32,074 nt of DNA from Planctomycetaceae bacterium. Lineage in GTDB: Bacteria; Planctomycetota; Planctomycetia; Pirellulales; Pirellulaceae. The translations under genes and the position numbers were made by a program. The notes beneath the pieces are model-generated. The model was not told the origin of the DNA, ran no database searches, and worked only from the letters and a program-made list of their open reading frames with translations. Positions 22,865-31,546 of the stretch are shown piece after piece (the first letter of the stretch is position 1; every line of letters begins with the position of its first letter). The DNA is taken from the NCBI GenBank assembly GCA_027487485.1, contig JAIYDN010000040.1, positions 1-32,074 on the forward strand, in the 5' to 3' direction.

Positions 22865-24393
22865 ACCGTCCCCTTTTTACCAAGACTGGGGAACGCCATG
22901 ATCAAAATGTAGATGACAGCAATGTAGCCAACGATAATGACCGAAGTACCAAGAAAATCGGGTACAAAGTGCCCATCTACTCGTAATCCCATAGAAAGCA
23001 TCATCACAACACAAGGGAAAAAAGTCCATAGTGAACCCTCAAGCGATTTAAGTAAAACGTCGGCACCATGATAGAATAAACCAACGATCAGCCCAACAAT
23101 GATCACGAAAATGGCTCCACCATTGTGGTATGCTTCGCCAGAAAGCCCGATTGATACGCTACTCGCATCATTGCCATTGAACAAGACACTGAATTCAGAT
23201 CCAACGCCTGTCATGTTCGGTTTGTCGGGATAAATAATTCGCGGTACAAGTACCCAAAACGCGTTCCTATAGGAATCGCCAGGATAGCCGCGGTCATACT
23301 GATCCATCGCGAATGCTTGCGTGGGCACATAGTTGGTTCTCAATAACCAACCCTGCGTCTCCGTTGTACTCACGAAAAGCTCACCGTTTTCCCATAAATC
23401 ACTAATGCACTTCAGATGTCTTGATACAGTGTGTTCCTGATTCCTAAACTCTTTGTTGAAAGAATCTCGCAGATTTCCAACGGCGGTGGAAGTGAAAGCA
23501 AACGACATACACGCAATCACGATGATCGCAAAAATGTTCCGTCCACTTGCCCCAGCTAAGATCAAACCAATAATCGCCAAAACATAGGCTTTCATCATGG
23601 CCGTTTTTTGAAACATGATGAAACTTGAGCAAACGCAAAAAGTAAGCGCAAGCAGAAAAGCAATTTGGTCTCGACGATTCCCTTTTGTCCATAGGAAGGC
23701 GAGCGGGGCAATGGAAACTTCAACCAATGCATCCAGAGAACCAATCATTCCAATGACATTCTCTCCCGCAATCAAGGCGGGAATACCTGCACGAACCGAA
23801 AGACCCAGAACTAAACATACGATTGCAAGCCAACGTGCTGCGACGATCTCATTTGCAAATCCGTTCAGTTGATATCCCTTTGGCGGAGCAACCTTAAGTT
23901 TTCGGCAAAGAAAAACGGCTAATACAGTAAGGCAAAGAAAGGAAGTATTGAGTAGATTTGTACTCGCAAGTATCTCAGGCGTTACGAAGAAGTGTAATTG
24001 GGAATAGCCAATCGACGCTTCATTCCCAATAAAGTAGGTAAGAGGACCTTGACCAAAATAAAATGAAGTAGCTACTAGTGACCAAGTAACAGGACTCAAT
24101 ATAGATCGTCGCGAAATGCGAACTAAGAAATATACCGCTGTAACGCAACCAGCAGCTAAGGCAATCGGACCGACGGCGTTTACGTTTGTTGTAAATTCCG
24201 AATCACCGGACAAAAACGCAATCGTCTGAACACAGCATAGTATTGAACAATAAATAATTAAACAATAAAGCGTACTGTCAATACGACCTTCCTGATCAGC
24301 ACTTATGCCTTGTTGAGCAGTTGGAAATTGCCCAGCGTAACTGCTTCTAGCAGATTGGTTCGAAAAGTGTTCAGTTGAGATGAAAGTCCCCAT
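22861..24393 (-). CDS. wzy: Wzy-like polysaccharide repeat-unit polymerase
   Basis: This polytopic membrane protein (510 residues from the ATG at 24393) has about a dozen hydrophobic segments. A large external loop carries LVPRIIYPDKPNMTG, then FNGNDASSVSIGLSGEAYHNGG. This loop pattern is typical of oligosaccharide repeat-unit polymerases (Wzy), which join undecaprenyl-linked repeats in the periplasm. Sequence conservation is low in this family, so the call rests on topology, the PRIIYPDKP loop and the presence of a Wzx flippase in the run. A TTG further upstream at 24444 would extend the frame by 17 residues into the neighbouring gene. The ATG at 24393, 5 bp after that gene's stop, is preferred. 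Confidence 0.8.
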   Translation of the reverse strand: MGTFISTEHFSNQSARSSYAGQFPTAQQGISADQEGRIDSTLYCLIIYCSILCCVQTIAFLSGDSEFTTNVNAVGPIALAAGCVTAVYFLVRISRRSILSPVTWSLVATSFYFGQGPLTYFIGNEASIGYSQLHFFVTPEILASTNLLNTSFLCLTVLAVFLCRKLKVAPPKGYQLNGFANEIVAARWLAIVCLVLGLSVRAGIPALIAGENVIGMIGSLDALVEVSIAPLAFLWTKGNRRDQIAFLLALTFCVCSSFIMFQKTAMMKAYVLAIIGLILAGASGRNIFAIIVIACMSFAFTSTAVGNLRDSFNKEFRNQEHTVSRHLKCISDLWENGELFVSTTETQGWLLRTNYVPTQAFAMDQYDRGYPGDSYRNAFWVLVPRIIYPDKPNMTGVGSEFSVLFNGNDASSVSIGLSGEAYHNGGAIFVIIVGLIVGLFYHGADVLLKSLEGSLWTFFPCVVMMLSMGLRVDGHFVPDFLGTSVIIVGYIAVIYILIMAFPSLGKKGTV

Positions 24394-24398
24394 GTTTT

Positions 24399-25469
24399 TC
24401 ACGTCAATACCGAGTCGAGAATCTTCGACAATCGCCCTTCGCAAGAGTAGTCGTCGCGTAGGCAGCGTTCCCGACCTGCCGCCGCAATCGCAATTCTTTG
24501 AGCAGGATTTTCGAGGTAGAAACGCACCTTTTGAAGTAGTTCCTCATCCGAATCGAAAAAATCCGCCTCCTTACCCTCTTCAAAGAGTCTCATATGCTCC
24601 TTCGTTCGTTCCGCAAGCATGAGTGTTCCGCATGCAGGTATTTCAATCGAACGAACCGTTTGGCGATCTCGGTTGAGCTTTCTGAGAAAACAAAGAGCAA
24701 TATCAAACGCACAAATCCCCTTGGCATAGTCATCGCCGTACAGTGATTTTCGACAAATTTCAATATTTGCCTCGTCGACAGGATTGGGTGGCCAAAATTC
24801 ACAATACACCTTCACGGGGATCCCATTGTTCGCGAGATAACGTATAGTCTGCGCACGTTCCTCCTCGTAAGATCCTATAAATCCGACCTTCCCCCCAATC
24901 GAGGATTTTTCCTGGTCGGTGAGATGGATGGGGCGATGTGTCTCCGGATCAAAAGAGTTGTCAATGAAAACCACATTCTCACAACCGAGTTCCTGAAGCG
25001 GAAGTAGGTTGTGTGATTTAGTCGTAATAAAACAATCGTAGTACTTCAGCGACCTTAAAAATCTCGCTGATTGATTGTGCCTACCACACATGTCATCTGG
25101 GGCATACCCGATGATTTTACCGTTTGGAAAACGCGCCTTAAAACCCCGAAAGATGTCCGAACGTAATGTCAATACTTTGTCCAGCCAAAGTACGTCATAG
25201 GTTGAGGTGCGCAACGCCTGAGCAACCTGCTTGTTTATCCCGCACAAATCGAACGGGCCTGCAAACGACAAGCCCATTTGGAAAAAACGGTTAGAAAGCC
25301 TGGATGCCTGTTTCTTAAGATAGCCCACATTGGAGTGGTCATCCAGACCTGTCACGATATGCCCAATCTTCCTGAGGGCCTGAAGCCGTTGCAGACAGTT
25401 GCCCCCATGATACAGGGCTCCGACGTATAAAATCCGAACGGGTTGAGTCACTTTATTGGAATCAAGCAA
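24399..25469 (-). CDS. CgeB-like glycosyltransferase (copy 1)
   Basis: This 356-residue protein starts with RILYVGALYHGGNCLQRLQ. It shows YAPDDMCGRHNQS, CFITTKSHNLLPLQELG, VGFIGSYEEERAQ and a C-terminal region RSIEIPACGTLMLAERTKEH, then ENPAQRIAIAAAGRERCLR. These are features of the CgeB/Glycos_transf_1_2 group, GT-B enzymes that make glycans in spores and capsules. The start is TTG at 25469, 9 bp after the previous stop; a GTG at residue 7 is an alternative. Its C-terminal third follows the same pattern as that of the next gene upstream (25479-26672), so the two form a related pair. Sugar specificity unknown. Confidence 0.8.
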   Translation of the reverse strand: MLDSNKVTQPVRILYVGALYHGGNCLQRLQALRKIGHIVTGLDDHSNVGYLKKQASRLSNRFFQMGLSFAGPFDLCGINKQVAQALRTSTYDVLWLDKVLTLRSDIFRGFKARFPNGKIIGYAPDDMCGRHNQSARFLRSLKYYDCFITTKSHNLLPLQELGCENVVFIDNSFDPETHRPIHLTDQEKSSIGGKVGFIGSYEEERAQTIRYLANNGIPVKVYCEFWPPNPVDEANIEICRKSLYGDDYAKGICAFDIALCFLRKLNRDRQTVRSIEIPACGTLMLAERTKEHMRLFEEGKEADFFDSDEELLQKVRFYLENPAQRIAIAAAGRERCLRDDYSCEGRLSKILDSVLT

Positions 25470-25478
25470 TCGAGAAAT

Positions 25479-26672
25479 CTATTCGAGAATTCCTGCAAGT
25501 CGAAAAACTCGTGCCCATCTTGAAAAATAGGTGTGCTCCTTCAAGCATCGCTCTCGGGCTGCGATGCGTATTTGCTCTGCTTCCTGCGGATGGTTTAGAT
25601 AGTGCCGTATTTGACGTTCACAGTCCTCTGCACTTCTATAGGTTAAAATCTCTTTCCCTATGTCGTAAACCAGTTCGAGTTCCGGATTGTGCTGTGTCAA
25701 ATATAGTGCCCCAGCCATTGGAATCTCGAAATCCCGTCCCTTGAGACACATCAGCTTTTGCGAGTAACCGATTGTAGAGAACCCAAGATTGATGCGGCTT
25801 TTTGAAAAGATAGAAATCATTTCGTCCGCAGGAAGAGGTCCCATTGGCCAACCTCTTCCGAAGCAAGTAACCGGGACACCAAGTCTTTCAAGCTGTTCAA
25901 TCAATCTAGGACGCCAGCCATATCTCGCACCAACAAAGCTAACATCGTATTCAAAGGGAACCGGAACAGGTTTATGTATGTCCGGATGTCCAGCCTCCGG
26001 CCAAAACATGCCGAGCCCACCATGGACTTCGTACTTAATTATCGATTCGGGTGCATTCGTCAGATTAAGATCGATCACGTTCGCAATACCAGCGGTAGTT
26101 TGGTACACGCCATCGCGGATTTGTCCGGGAAAATTCAGCTTGTCGTCCCAGCAAAAATTGAATAGGGCCGCACCGCTCGCACCCATTTCCTTCAAAATGT
26201 CTGGGTGTGTGTTGTGTCCAGATAGGTAGCATACTACAGCGTCGATCGGCTGAATTGCATTGGCATTCTTGAAACGCTCAAGCAATCTACGATTCATAAT
26301 CGGCTGTCTCTCAGGCCAATCCGATCGGTTTTCGTCAAATCCATCCTTACGAAAATCGTAAGAAGTAACCCTACCAAATGGCTGAAGTGCGACTGGCAAA
26401 ACAGCCTCCCAATCCAAAACTTGATAGGCTAGGAAGACATGCATTTCCCCTAGTTTTTTTGGCCCACTGTCGGGGCGTCGCTCTTGCAGTCGAGCTCGGA
26501 GTGCATCTTGAAGAGCCGCCCCAGAGGTTTTGCCTGAGCGTTTTCTGATGAGCGATTGATATTGCGAAAGACTCTTGCTTGCCTTTCGGTCTTGCATCCG
26601 TCCTCGGATACTCGCATGAAGGTATTGAAGCAACGAAGACTTCTTGATAATTCGCTTTAATGTTCGACGCAT
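25479..26672 (-). CDS. CgeB-like glycosyltransferase (copy 2)
   Basis: 397 residues from the ATG at 26672. It has a basic N-terminus (MRRTLKRIIKKSS), VSFVGARYGWRPRLIEQLE, VTCFGRGWPMGPL, INLGFSTIGYSQKLMCLKGR, DFEIPMAGALYLTQHNPELE and YLNHPQEAEQIRIAARERCLKEH. The last two blocks are the CgeB-type donor-binding region and match the same region of the neighbour at 24399-25469. A TTG at 26705 would overlap the preceding FkbM gene; the ATG 23 bp after that gene's stop is preferred. The residues before the first block look like an alpha/beta domain of unknown specificity. Likely another transferase for the same repeat unit. Confidence 0.8.
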   Translation of the reverse strand: MRRTLKRIIKKSSLLQYLHASIRGRMQDRKASKSLSQYQSLIRKRSGKTSGAALQDALRARLQERRPDSGPKKLGEMHVFLAYQVLDWEAVLPVALQPFGRVTSYDFRKDGFDENRSDWPERQPIMNRRLLERFKNANAIQPIDAVVCYLSGHNTHPDILKEMGASGAALFNFCWDDKLNFPGQIRDGVYQTTAGIANVIDLNLTNAPESIIKYEVHGGLGMFWPEAGHPDIHKPVPVPFEYDVSFVGARYGWRPRLIEQLERLGVPVTCFGRGWPMGPLPADEMISIFSKSRINLGFSTIGYSQKLMCLKGRDFEIPMAGALYLTQHNPELELVYDIGKEILTYRSAEDCERQIRHYLNHPQEAEQIRIAARERCLKEHTYFSRWARVFRLAGILE

Positions 26673-26695
26673 GACAAACGATGGATAAGGCCTGC

Positions 26696-27424
26696 TTAAT
26701 TCCAACGGACGCTGTACAATTCCGGTAAGGCCTTCGCAAATACGACATCAGTTTGCGTTAGCTTTAGATCGTAAGGTCTTTGAGCATATGTACAGAAATC
26801 AAAAACACGAAAATCGTGCTCACCAAGAAGGCTCACGACTTCATGAAGGAATGGAATATCTTCGTACGACTGCTGAACGTTGCACTCAACAAGCAAAATT
26901 TTAGCGGTTTCTAACGACTTCAACGCGCCATGAATAACATCGATTTCATGACCTTGGACGTCAATTTTTATTAAATCTGGGGGGTGCAAACGGGCCTGGC
27001 TCAACAAGCTATCAAGTGTCTCAACTTGTACAGTCCTTTGACCTCCTGAATTCAGAACAAACTCACTCGCGTGGAAACTCGACTGATCACCATGATGATT
27101 CAATACCATACTCCCTGGTTTTGAACTGAGTGCACCCAGAAAATAGTCCATACCAGGAACTCTTGACCGCATCCTTTGCAAAGCGGGTTCGTTTTCAGCC
27201 AAGGGATCAATCAAAAAATATTTTGCATTTGGCCAGACCTCACGACATTCATCCGTCCACTGTCCATTGGAAGCTCCAACGTCTACGATTTGGTCGATTG
27301 CGATTCCACTCGAAGCGATCTCGCGGAATACCTTCGCAAAACCTCGAGGCCCCCAATTCGCATTGACCATTCTTACGCCAAAGGGTTTTAAAAGTCGATT
27401 GACAAGTTTCTTCACTTTTATCAT
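26696..27424 (-). CDS. FkbM family methyltransferase (second copy)
   Basis: 242 residues from the ATG at 27424. QIVDVGASNGQWTDECREV is the SAM-binding motif, FLIDPLAENEPALQRM the second acidic strand, and PDLIKIDVQGHEIDVIHGA, with LLVECNVQQSYEDIPF after it, completes the FkbM pattern. A TTG at 27433 adds only three residues. The proximity to the CgeB-like gene (23 bp) suggests that it methylates the sugar added by that enzyme, but this is inference. Confidence 0.88.
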   Translation of the reverse strand: MIKVKKLVNRLLKPFGVRMVNANWGPRGFAKVFREIASSGIAIDQIVDVGASNGQWTDECREVWPNAKYFLIDPLAENEPALQRMRSRVPGMDYFLGALSSKPGSMVLNHHGDQSSFHASEFVLNSGGQRTVQVETLDSLLSQARLHPPDLIKIDVQGHEIDVIHGALKSLETAKILLVECNVQQSYEDIPFLHEVVSLLGEHDFRVFDFCTYAQRPYDLKLTQTDVVFAKALPELYSVRWN

Positions 27425-27579
27425 CAATTTCAATTAAATCTAAAGCCGTTCAAAGCGATTACCGGGCATAGGTTCTTCCCATGCTCAATGAAGTCATGGG
27501 TAAAGTTCCTGAACGGTTACTTTCGCAGTGCGATTCTTTATCCAAAGAATGGATTGTTATTCTAAACTGACTTTTCTGC

Positions 27580-28884
27580 TCAAACTGGAACATACGCCTT
27601 ACAGGACACATTCTTCGGTTCGTCTAACATTTTCTTCGCGAATTGCGAAAAGAACGCGCTTAAAGCGGCAAAGACGCCATAGTAACAAGGTGCCGCCATG
27701 GCTATCCCAAGCATTCCAAACCATTTGCCAAGTATGACAACAAAGACGAGTGACGCAAGTGCTGTTAAACCATGAACGATCAGCAAAAGGCCGTTCCGTT
27801 TGAATGCTCGGATTCGAATTTCGAAAATAGTACCTATGCTGAAAAAGCAAAAGCCCGCCGCGATCCACGGCATCAAATATGAAGAACTCCGATAGGCGGG
27901 AGCCAATAATAAACTTGCTACCACATTCTGAAGAAAATAGAACGCAAAAATTGACGAAAGACCGATCATGGTGCTTATGACAATCCAAATCAAAACAACT
28001 CTATCCGCGTTCGCGATTCTATTCTCCGCGACTTCCCTATACAGATTTGGTCTCATAACCAATTCGAGCGCCCCACTACAGGCAATGCAGGGCTTGCTGG
28101 TCAAGCCATATATGGCAATATACAAACCAGCCGCGGTTGGGCCAAAAAATTCGGCGGCTATGTATCGGTCAGATGAAGACGTAACCCAACCAATAAAATT
28201 GAGTGGAATCAATGGTAAACAAAAGCGAACCAGTTCGTTGAGAACTCTGGACTCATCCAGGACTGCGGACTCAACATTCGAAAATTGTCTTTTGCAAAGA
28301 AAAAACACAATAAATAAAGCCAGTCCGCCCCCTAACAACATGCCACAAAGAACATTGATCATCACGCCACCGAAAGCAGCGGACGCGACTAAAGCTCCTA
28401 AAGGCCTCAGAAATGCATCAATTGAACTCAATATTGCATAGGACTTTTGTTCGTTGTTGGCTGAAAAAGTCGTCAGCCAAAGTGTTCGAACTGTATCGAG
28501 TAAATACAACGACGCAATGAAAATGCCTTCAGGAAAGCTGACAAATGAAAAAACATATGCGGAAACGAAGAAGACGAGGCAAACAAGCGAACTGGTCTTA
28601 ACAAGCAATCCATTCAAGTATTCGAGAAAAGATCGCGACGTGTTCTTGGCAGAATACTCAGGAAGCAATCGCAAAATTGCTTGCATGAGCGGCCCGCAAA
28701 CAACTCCATTTATAAGTGCGATTGCACCTAAGACCAAGTTGGATCTGCCAAACTCGCTGGGCGGAACGAGTTCAGTCAAGCACCGGATCATTACTAATCC
28801 GAAAAGGATAGTAAGTGCTTGACCTGACACTACCCAAGTGCTGCGCGAGGTCAATACAGACCTCCACTGAAATTCCGTTGCCAA
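27580..28884 (-). CDS. wzx: Wzx-type oligosaccharide flippase
   Basis: The protein is a 434-residue integral membrane protein with about 12-14 hydrophobic segments, of the polysaccharide transporter (MOP/PST) family. These move undecaprenyl-diphosphate-linked repeat units to the periplasm. Visible features are the N-terminal TWVVSGQALTILFGLVMIR segment, the FGRSNLVLGAIALINGV loop and segment, and paired segments with few charges through the length. Start codon: no ATG; an in-frame TAA is four codons upstream of the TTG at 28884, so this TTG is the first plausible start. It pairs functionally with the Wzy-like protein at 22861-24393, indicating a Wzx/Wzy-dependent rather than ABC-transporter route. 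Confidence 0.85.
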   Translation of the reverse strand: MATEFQWRSVLTSRSTWVVSGQALTILFGLVMIRCLTELVPPSEFGRSNLVLGAIALINGVVCGPLMQAILRLLPEYSAKNTSRSFLEYLNGLLVKTSSLVCLVFFVSAYVFSFVSFPEGIFIASLYLLDTVRTLWLTTFSANNEQKSYAILSSIDAFLRPLGALVASAAFGGVMINVLCGMLLGGGLALFIVFFLCKRQFSNVESAVLDESRVLNELVRFCLPLIPLNFIGWVTSSSDRYIAAEFFGPTAAGLYIAIYGLTSKPCIACSGALELVMRPNLYREVAENRIANADRVVLIWIVISTMIGLSSIFAFYFLQNVVASLLLAPAYRSSSYLMPWIAAGFCFFSIGTIFEIRIRAFKRNGLLLIVHGLTALASLVFVVILGKWFGMLGIAMAAPCYYGVFAALSAFFSQFAKKMLDEPKNVSCKAYVPV

Positions 28885-28961
28885 CTTGCTCAGTTAACGC
28901 GAGAGGCGACTTTTGTAAATGATTATTTTAGAATGATAGAAAGCCATAGAAAACTACATCT

Positions 28962-30242
28962 TTATGCCTTCACAACTTTCGACAAATCTAAGCATTGGCT
29001 AGTTGCGTTTCTAGTGTCGATTACCAATTTGGCCCATTCTACTAGCTCTACGTAGTTGACATTTGCGTGCGCAGTTGCAAGCAGAATCGCATCGAATTCC
29101 GAGACACATTCTTTCGACCATTGAATTGATTTTGTTCCCGCCCAATGAGGATGCTCGCGTGTCATTCGGATTACTGGCACATATGGATCGAAGTAGCTAA
29201 CTTCTGAGCCAGCTTCCTTCAACAAGTCCATCAAAATGTAACCAGGCGATTCGCGGTCGTCATCGACATTGGCTTTATAGGCCAAACCAACCAACAAAAT
29301 CTTGCTCCCATTCAAAGGCTTACGGGCGCCATTGAGTGCTTCTGTTAGCTTGCGAATCACATACTGTGGCATCGAAGTGTTGATCTCACCTGCCAATTCA
29401 ATAAAACGAGTGGACTGACCGTACTCGCGTGCTTTCCATGTAAGATAGAACGGATCTATTGGTATGCAGTGCCCTCCAAGACCAGGTCCTGGATAGAACG
29501 GCATGAATCCAAAGGGTTTGGTTTTGGCTGCTTCAATCACTTCCCAAATGTCGATCCCCATCGCTCCGTAAACTACTTTCAGTTCATTGACCAGCGCGAT
29601 ATTGACGCTTCGAAATATATTTTCGAGTAACTTCGTCGCTTCAGCAGCTCGGCAACTGCTAACAGTGACGACTCGTTCCACCGCTTGCTGATACAATTCC
29701 TTGGCTCTTTCAAGACATTGAGGTGTCAAGCCGCCTACGACCTTCGGGATGGTGGCCACCTTGCTATTTGGGTTTCCTGGATCTTCCCGTTCAGGCGAAA
29801 ACGCTAGATGGAAATCTTTTCCGGCTAATAGACCGGACCCCTTTTCCAAGACGGCTCGCAAATCTTCATCGGTGGTCCCCGGGTAAGTCGTTGACTCCAA
29901 TACGACTAGGCATCCACGACTCAAATTCGGGGCGATGGATTCGCCGGTCTTGAGGATGTAGCTGATATCGGGTTCACGGTTTTTATTCAGTGGCGTGGGA
30001 ACGCAAATGATGATTGCGTTGCACTGCCTGGCCATCGCGAAATCGGTACTTGCGGAAAGACGTTTTGCATTGACTTGCTCCGCTATGGACTCTGAGCTGA
30101 TGTGATGAATGTACGATGTGCAGTTATTGATTGAATCAACTTTAACGGCGTCGACATCCAGCCCAACGACGGAAACACCATTTCTTGCGAATTGAAGGCC
30201 AAGCGGGAGCCCCACGTATCCAAGTCCGATTACTGCAATCAT
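28962..30242 (-). CDS. wbpA: UDP-N-acetylglucosamine 6-dehydrogenase (WbpA-type)
   Basis: NAD-dependent dehydrogenase converting UDP-GlcNAc to UDP-GlcNAcA. From the ATG at 30242 it has 426 residues and begins MIAVIGLGYVGLPLGLQFA, the Rossmann motif at the extreme N-terminus as usual. Other motifs: CVPTPLNKNREPDISYI, LESTTYPGTTDEDL, FSPEREDPGNPN (typical of the WbpA group), KLLENIFRSVNIALVNELK, and GPGLGGHCIPIDPFYL with catalytic Cys259. The C-terminal VGLAYKANVDDDRESPGY block is complete. A GTG at 30266 would add eight residues; the ATG is preferred because family members start with the Rossmann strand. It is the second gene of the run, far from wecB/wecC, so the locus can make two different uronic-acid nucleotide sugars. 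Confidence 0.93.
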   Translation of the reverse strand: MIAVIGLGYVGLPLGLQFARNGVSVVGLDVDAVKVDSINNCTSYIHHISSESIAEQVNAKRLSASTDFAMARQCNAIIICVPTPLNKNREPDISYILKTGESIAPNLSRGCLVVLESTTYPGTTDEDLRAVLEKGSGLLAGKDFHLAFSPEREDPGNPNSKVATIPKVVGGLTPQCLERAKELYQQAVERVVTVSSCRAAEATKLLENIFRSVNIALVNELKVVYGAMGIDIWEVIEAAKTKPFGFMPFYPGPGLGGHCIPIDPFYLTWKAREYGQSTRFIELAGEINTSMPQYVIRKLTEALNGARKPLNGSKILLVGLAYKANVDDDRESPGYILMDLLKEAGSEVSYFDPYVPVIRMTREHPHWAGTKSIQWSKECVSEFDAILLATAHANVNYVELVEWAKLVIDTRNATSQCLDLSKVVKA

Positions 30243-30297
30243 TTGTGATTTACTCGTTTTGGTCACAAAACATTCCGGAAAGTGGTGCGAAAATTCG

Positions 30298-30351
30298 AAA
30301 AGGCGGTTTCAGTCTGCACTTCGTGCCCGTGGGTGCCAGCGAAAGCCGCCC
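30298..30351 (-). terminator. Terminator- or attenuator-like stem-loop between two polysaccharide genes
   Basis: On the minus strand GGCGGCTTTC pairs with GAAACCGCC (one bulged C), followed directly by TTTT. The loop of about 30 nt contains a smaller GCAC-GAA-GTGC hairpin. It lies 177 bp after the first gene of the run and 56 bp before the ATG of the dehydrogenase. A partial terminator, an attenuator or just another repeat would all fit. Confidence 0.4.
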
Positions 30352-30526
30352 CTTTTGCTGAATCTTGTTAGTCTGCGTCCATAAAACCAATGAACCCGAC
30401 TATTTGGCGAAGCTTAGTTCTTGGAACAGGTTTCGCAAACCGAATTCATGAATACCAAACAGAAATGTCCAACTAACCGATCTAGTTTGCCGAAATGTAC
30501 TCTTGTTCAACTGATTCGAGATTGAT

Positions 30527-31546
30527 CTATCTGAGGTCTCGACCGATGATTTTCTCGTAGATTTGCAGATACTGTGCCGACACATGCTCCAGACCGAATC
30601 GCCGCCTATTACTTCTCCCACGTTCAATCAAGTCGCACCGTAGTGTCGAGTCACTTAAAAGTCGCTTAAAGCCATTACGGATTGACTCGACGTCGAACGG
30701 ATCCACGAGAAGAGCCCCATCACCGGCAACTTCAGGCATCGAAGACACATTGCTCGTCAAGACAGGGCGTTCAATCCATTGAGCCTCGAGAATAGGCATC
30801 CCAAAGCCTTCGCTTGTTGAGACGAAACTGAGCAAGTCTGAGGACTGGTACGCTTCTAGCAGATCTTCCCTAGACAGATTCCAGGAGTTTCTAAACGTAA
30901 TTTTATTTGCCTTCAGTAGCTCGACTTGCTGGGGCTCCAAACGTCCAACAACGTGCAATTGAACATTAAGTCCAGCTAGGGCTTCGGAAACTCGTTTCAG
31001 ATTTTTGTTGTGACGCGTTCCAATTTGCAGAATCGTTGGAGATTTATCAGTGGGAAATGGCTTCGGCCGAGGCTGAAATTGTTGATCTACAGCATCCGGA
31101 ACCACGAACACCTTGTTAGGATCGCAAGAAATATTCTTCAGTAAATCCTGTTTGGTACACTCTGAGATCACAGTAACGACCCGTGAACGTTTCACTGGTA
31201 AAGTGAACCAAAACCACTTCAGCAAGAACTTCGATGCTCCGCGAAGTCGCGAGAGAATTTCGAGGTCATGGATAGTCAAAACAGTAGTGGCCGGATCGAG
31301 TCCCAACGCAAGAAAATGCACATCTCCCGTGATGTGATTTACATCCCCTGCGTTATTGGCCGCCCACCGAATCATTCGAGCCCGTGAAACAATTCCCTTG
31401 CTATACCATGGAGATACTTTAACCTCCGGTACACATCCTTGGGTTTGCATTTGCTCCCGAATCGTTTGAAACAGCCCCTCGATGCTGTGAGCTCCATCAA
31501 ACGGTCTGCGATGAAAATGAACGATCTTGGATGTGTCAAAACGCAA
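30527..31546 (-). CDS. Glycosyltransferase family 4, first gene of the minus-strand run
   Basis: 339-residue GT-B glycosyltransferase. Motifs: HFHRRPFDGAHSIEGLF near the N-terminus, TIHDLEIL (91-98), VVTVISECTKQDLL (123-136), VPDAVDQQF (149-157), LQIGTRHNKNLKRVSEAL (173-190) and SEGFGMPILEAQWIERPV (245-262) with the E-x7-E pair Glu246 and Glu254. NVSSMPEVAGDGALLVDPFD follows. The pattern resembles mannosyltransferase-like GT4 enzymes, without proof of donor. The TTG at 31546 directly follows an in-frame TAG, so no upstream extension is possible. It is separated by 260 bp from the next gene, and its upstream region holds the best promoter-like sequence of the locus. Confidence 0.88.
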   Translation of the reverse strand: MRFDTSKIVHFHRRPFDGAHSIEGLFQTIREQMQTQGCVPEVKVSPWYSKGIVSRARMIRWAANNAGDVNHITGDVHFLALGLDPATTVLTIHDLEILSRLRGASKFLLKWFWFTLPVKRSRVVTVISECTKQDLLKNISCDPNKVFVVPDAVDQQFQPRPKPFPTDKSPTILQIGTRHNKNLKRVSEALAGLNVQLHVVGRLEPQQVELLKANKITFRNSWNLSREDLLEAYQSSDLLSFVSTSEGFGMPILEAQWIERPVLTSNVSSMPEVAGDGALLVDPFDVESIRNGFKRLLSDSTLRCDLIERGRSNRRRFGLEHVSAQYLQIYEKIIGRDLR

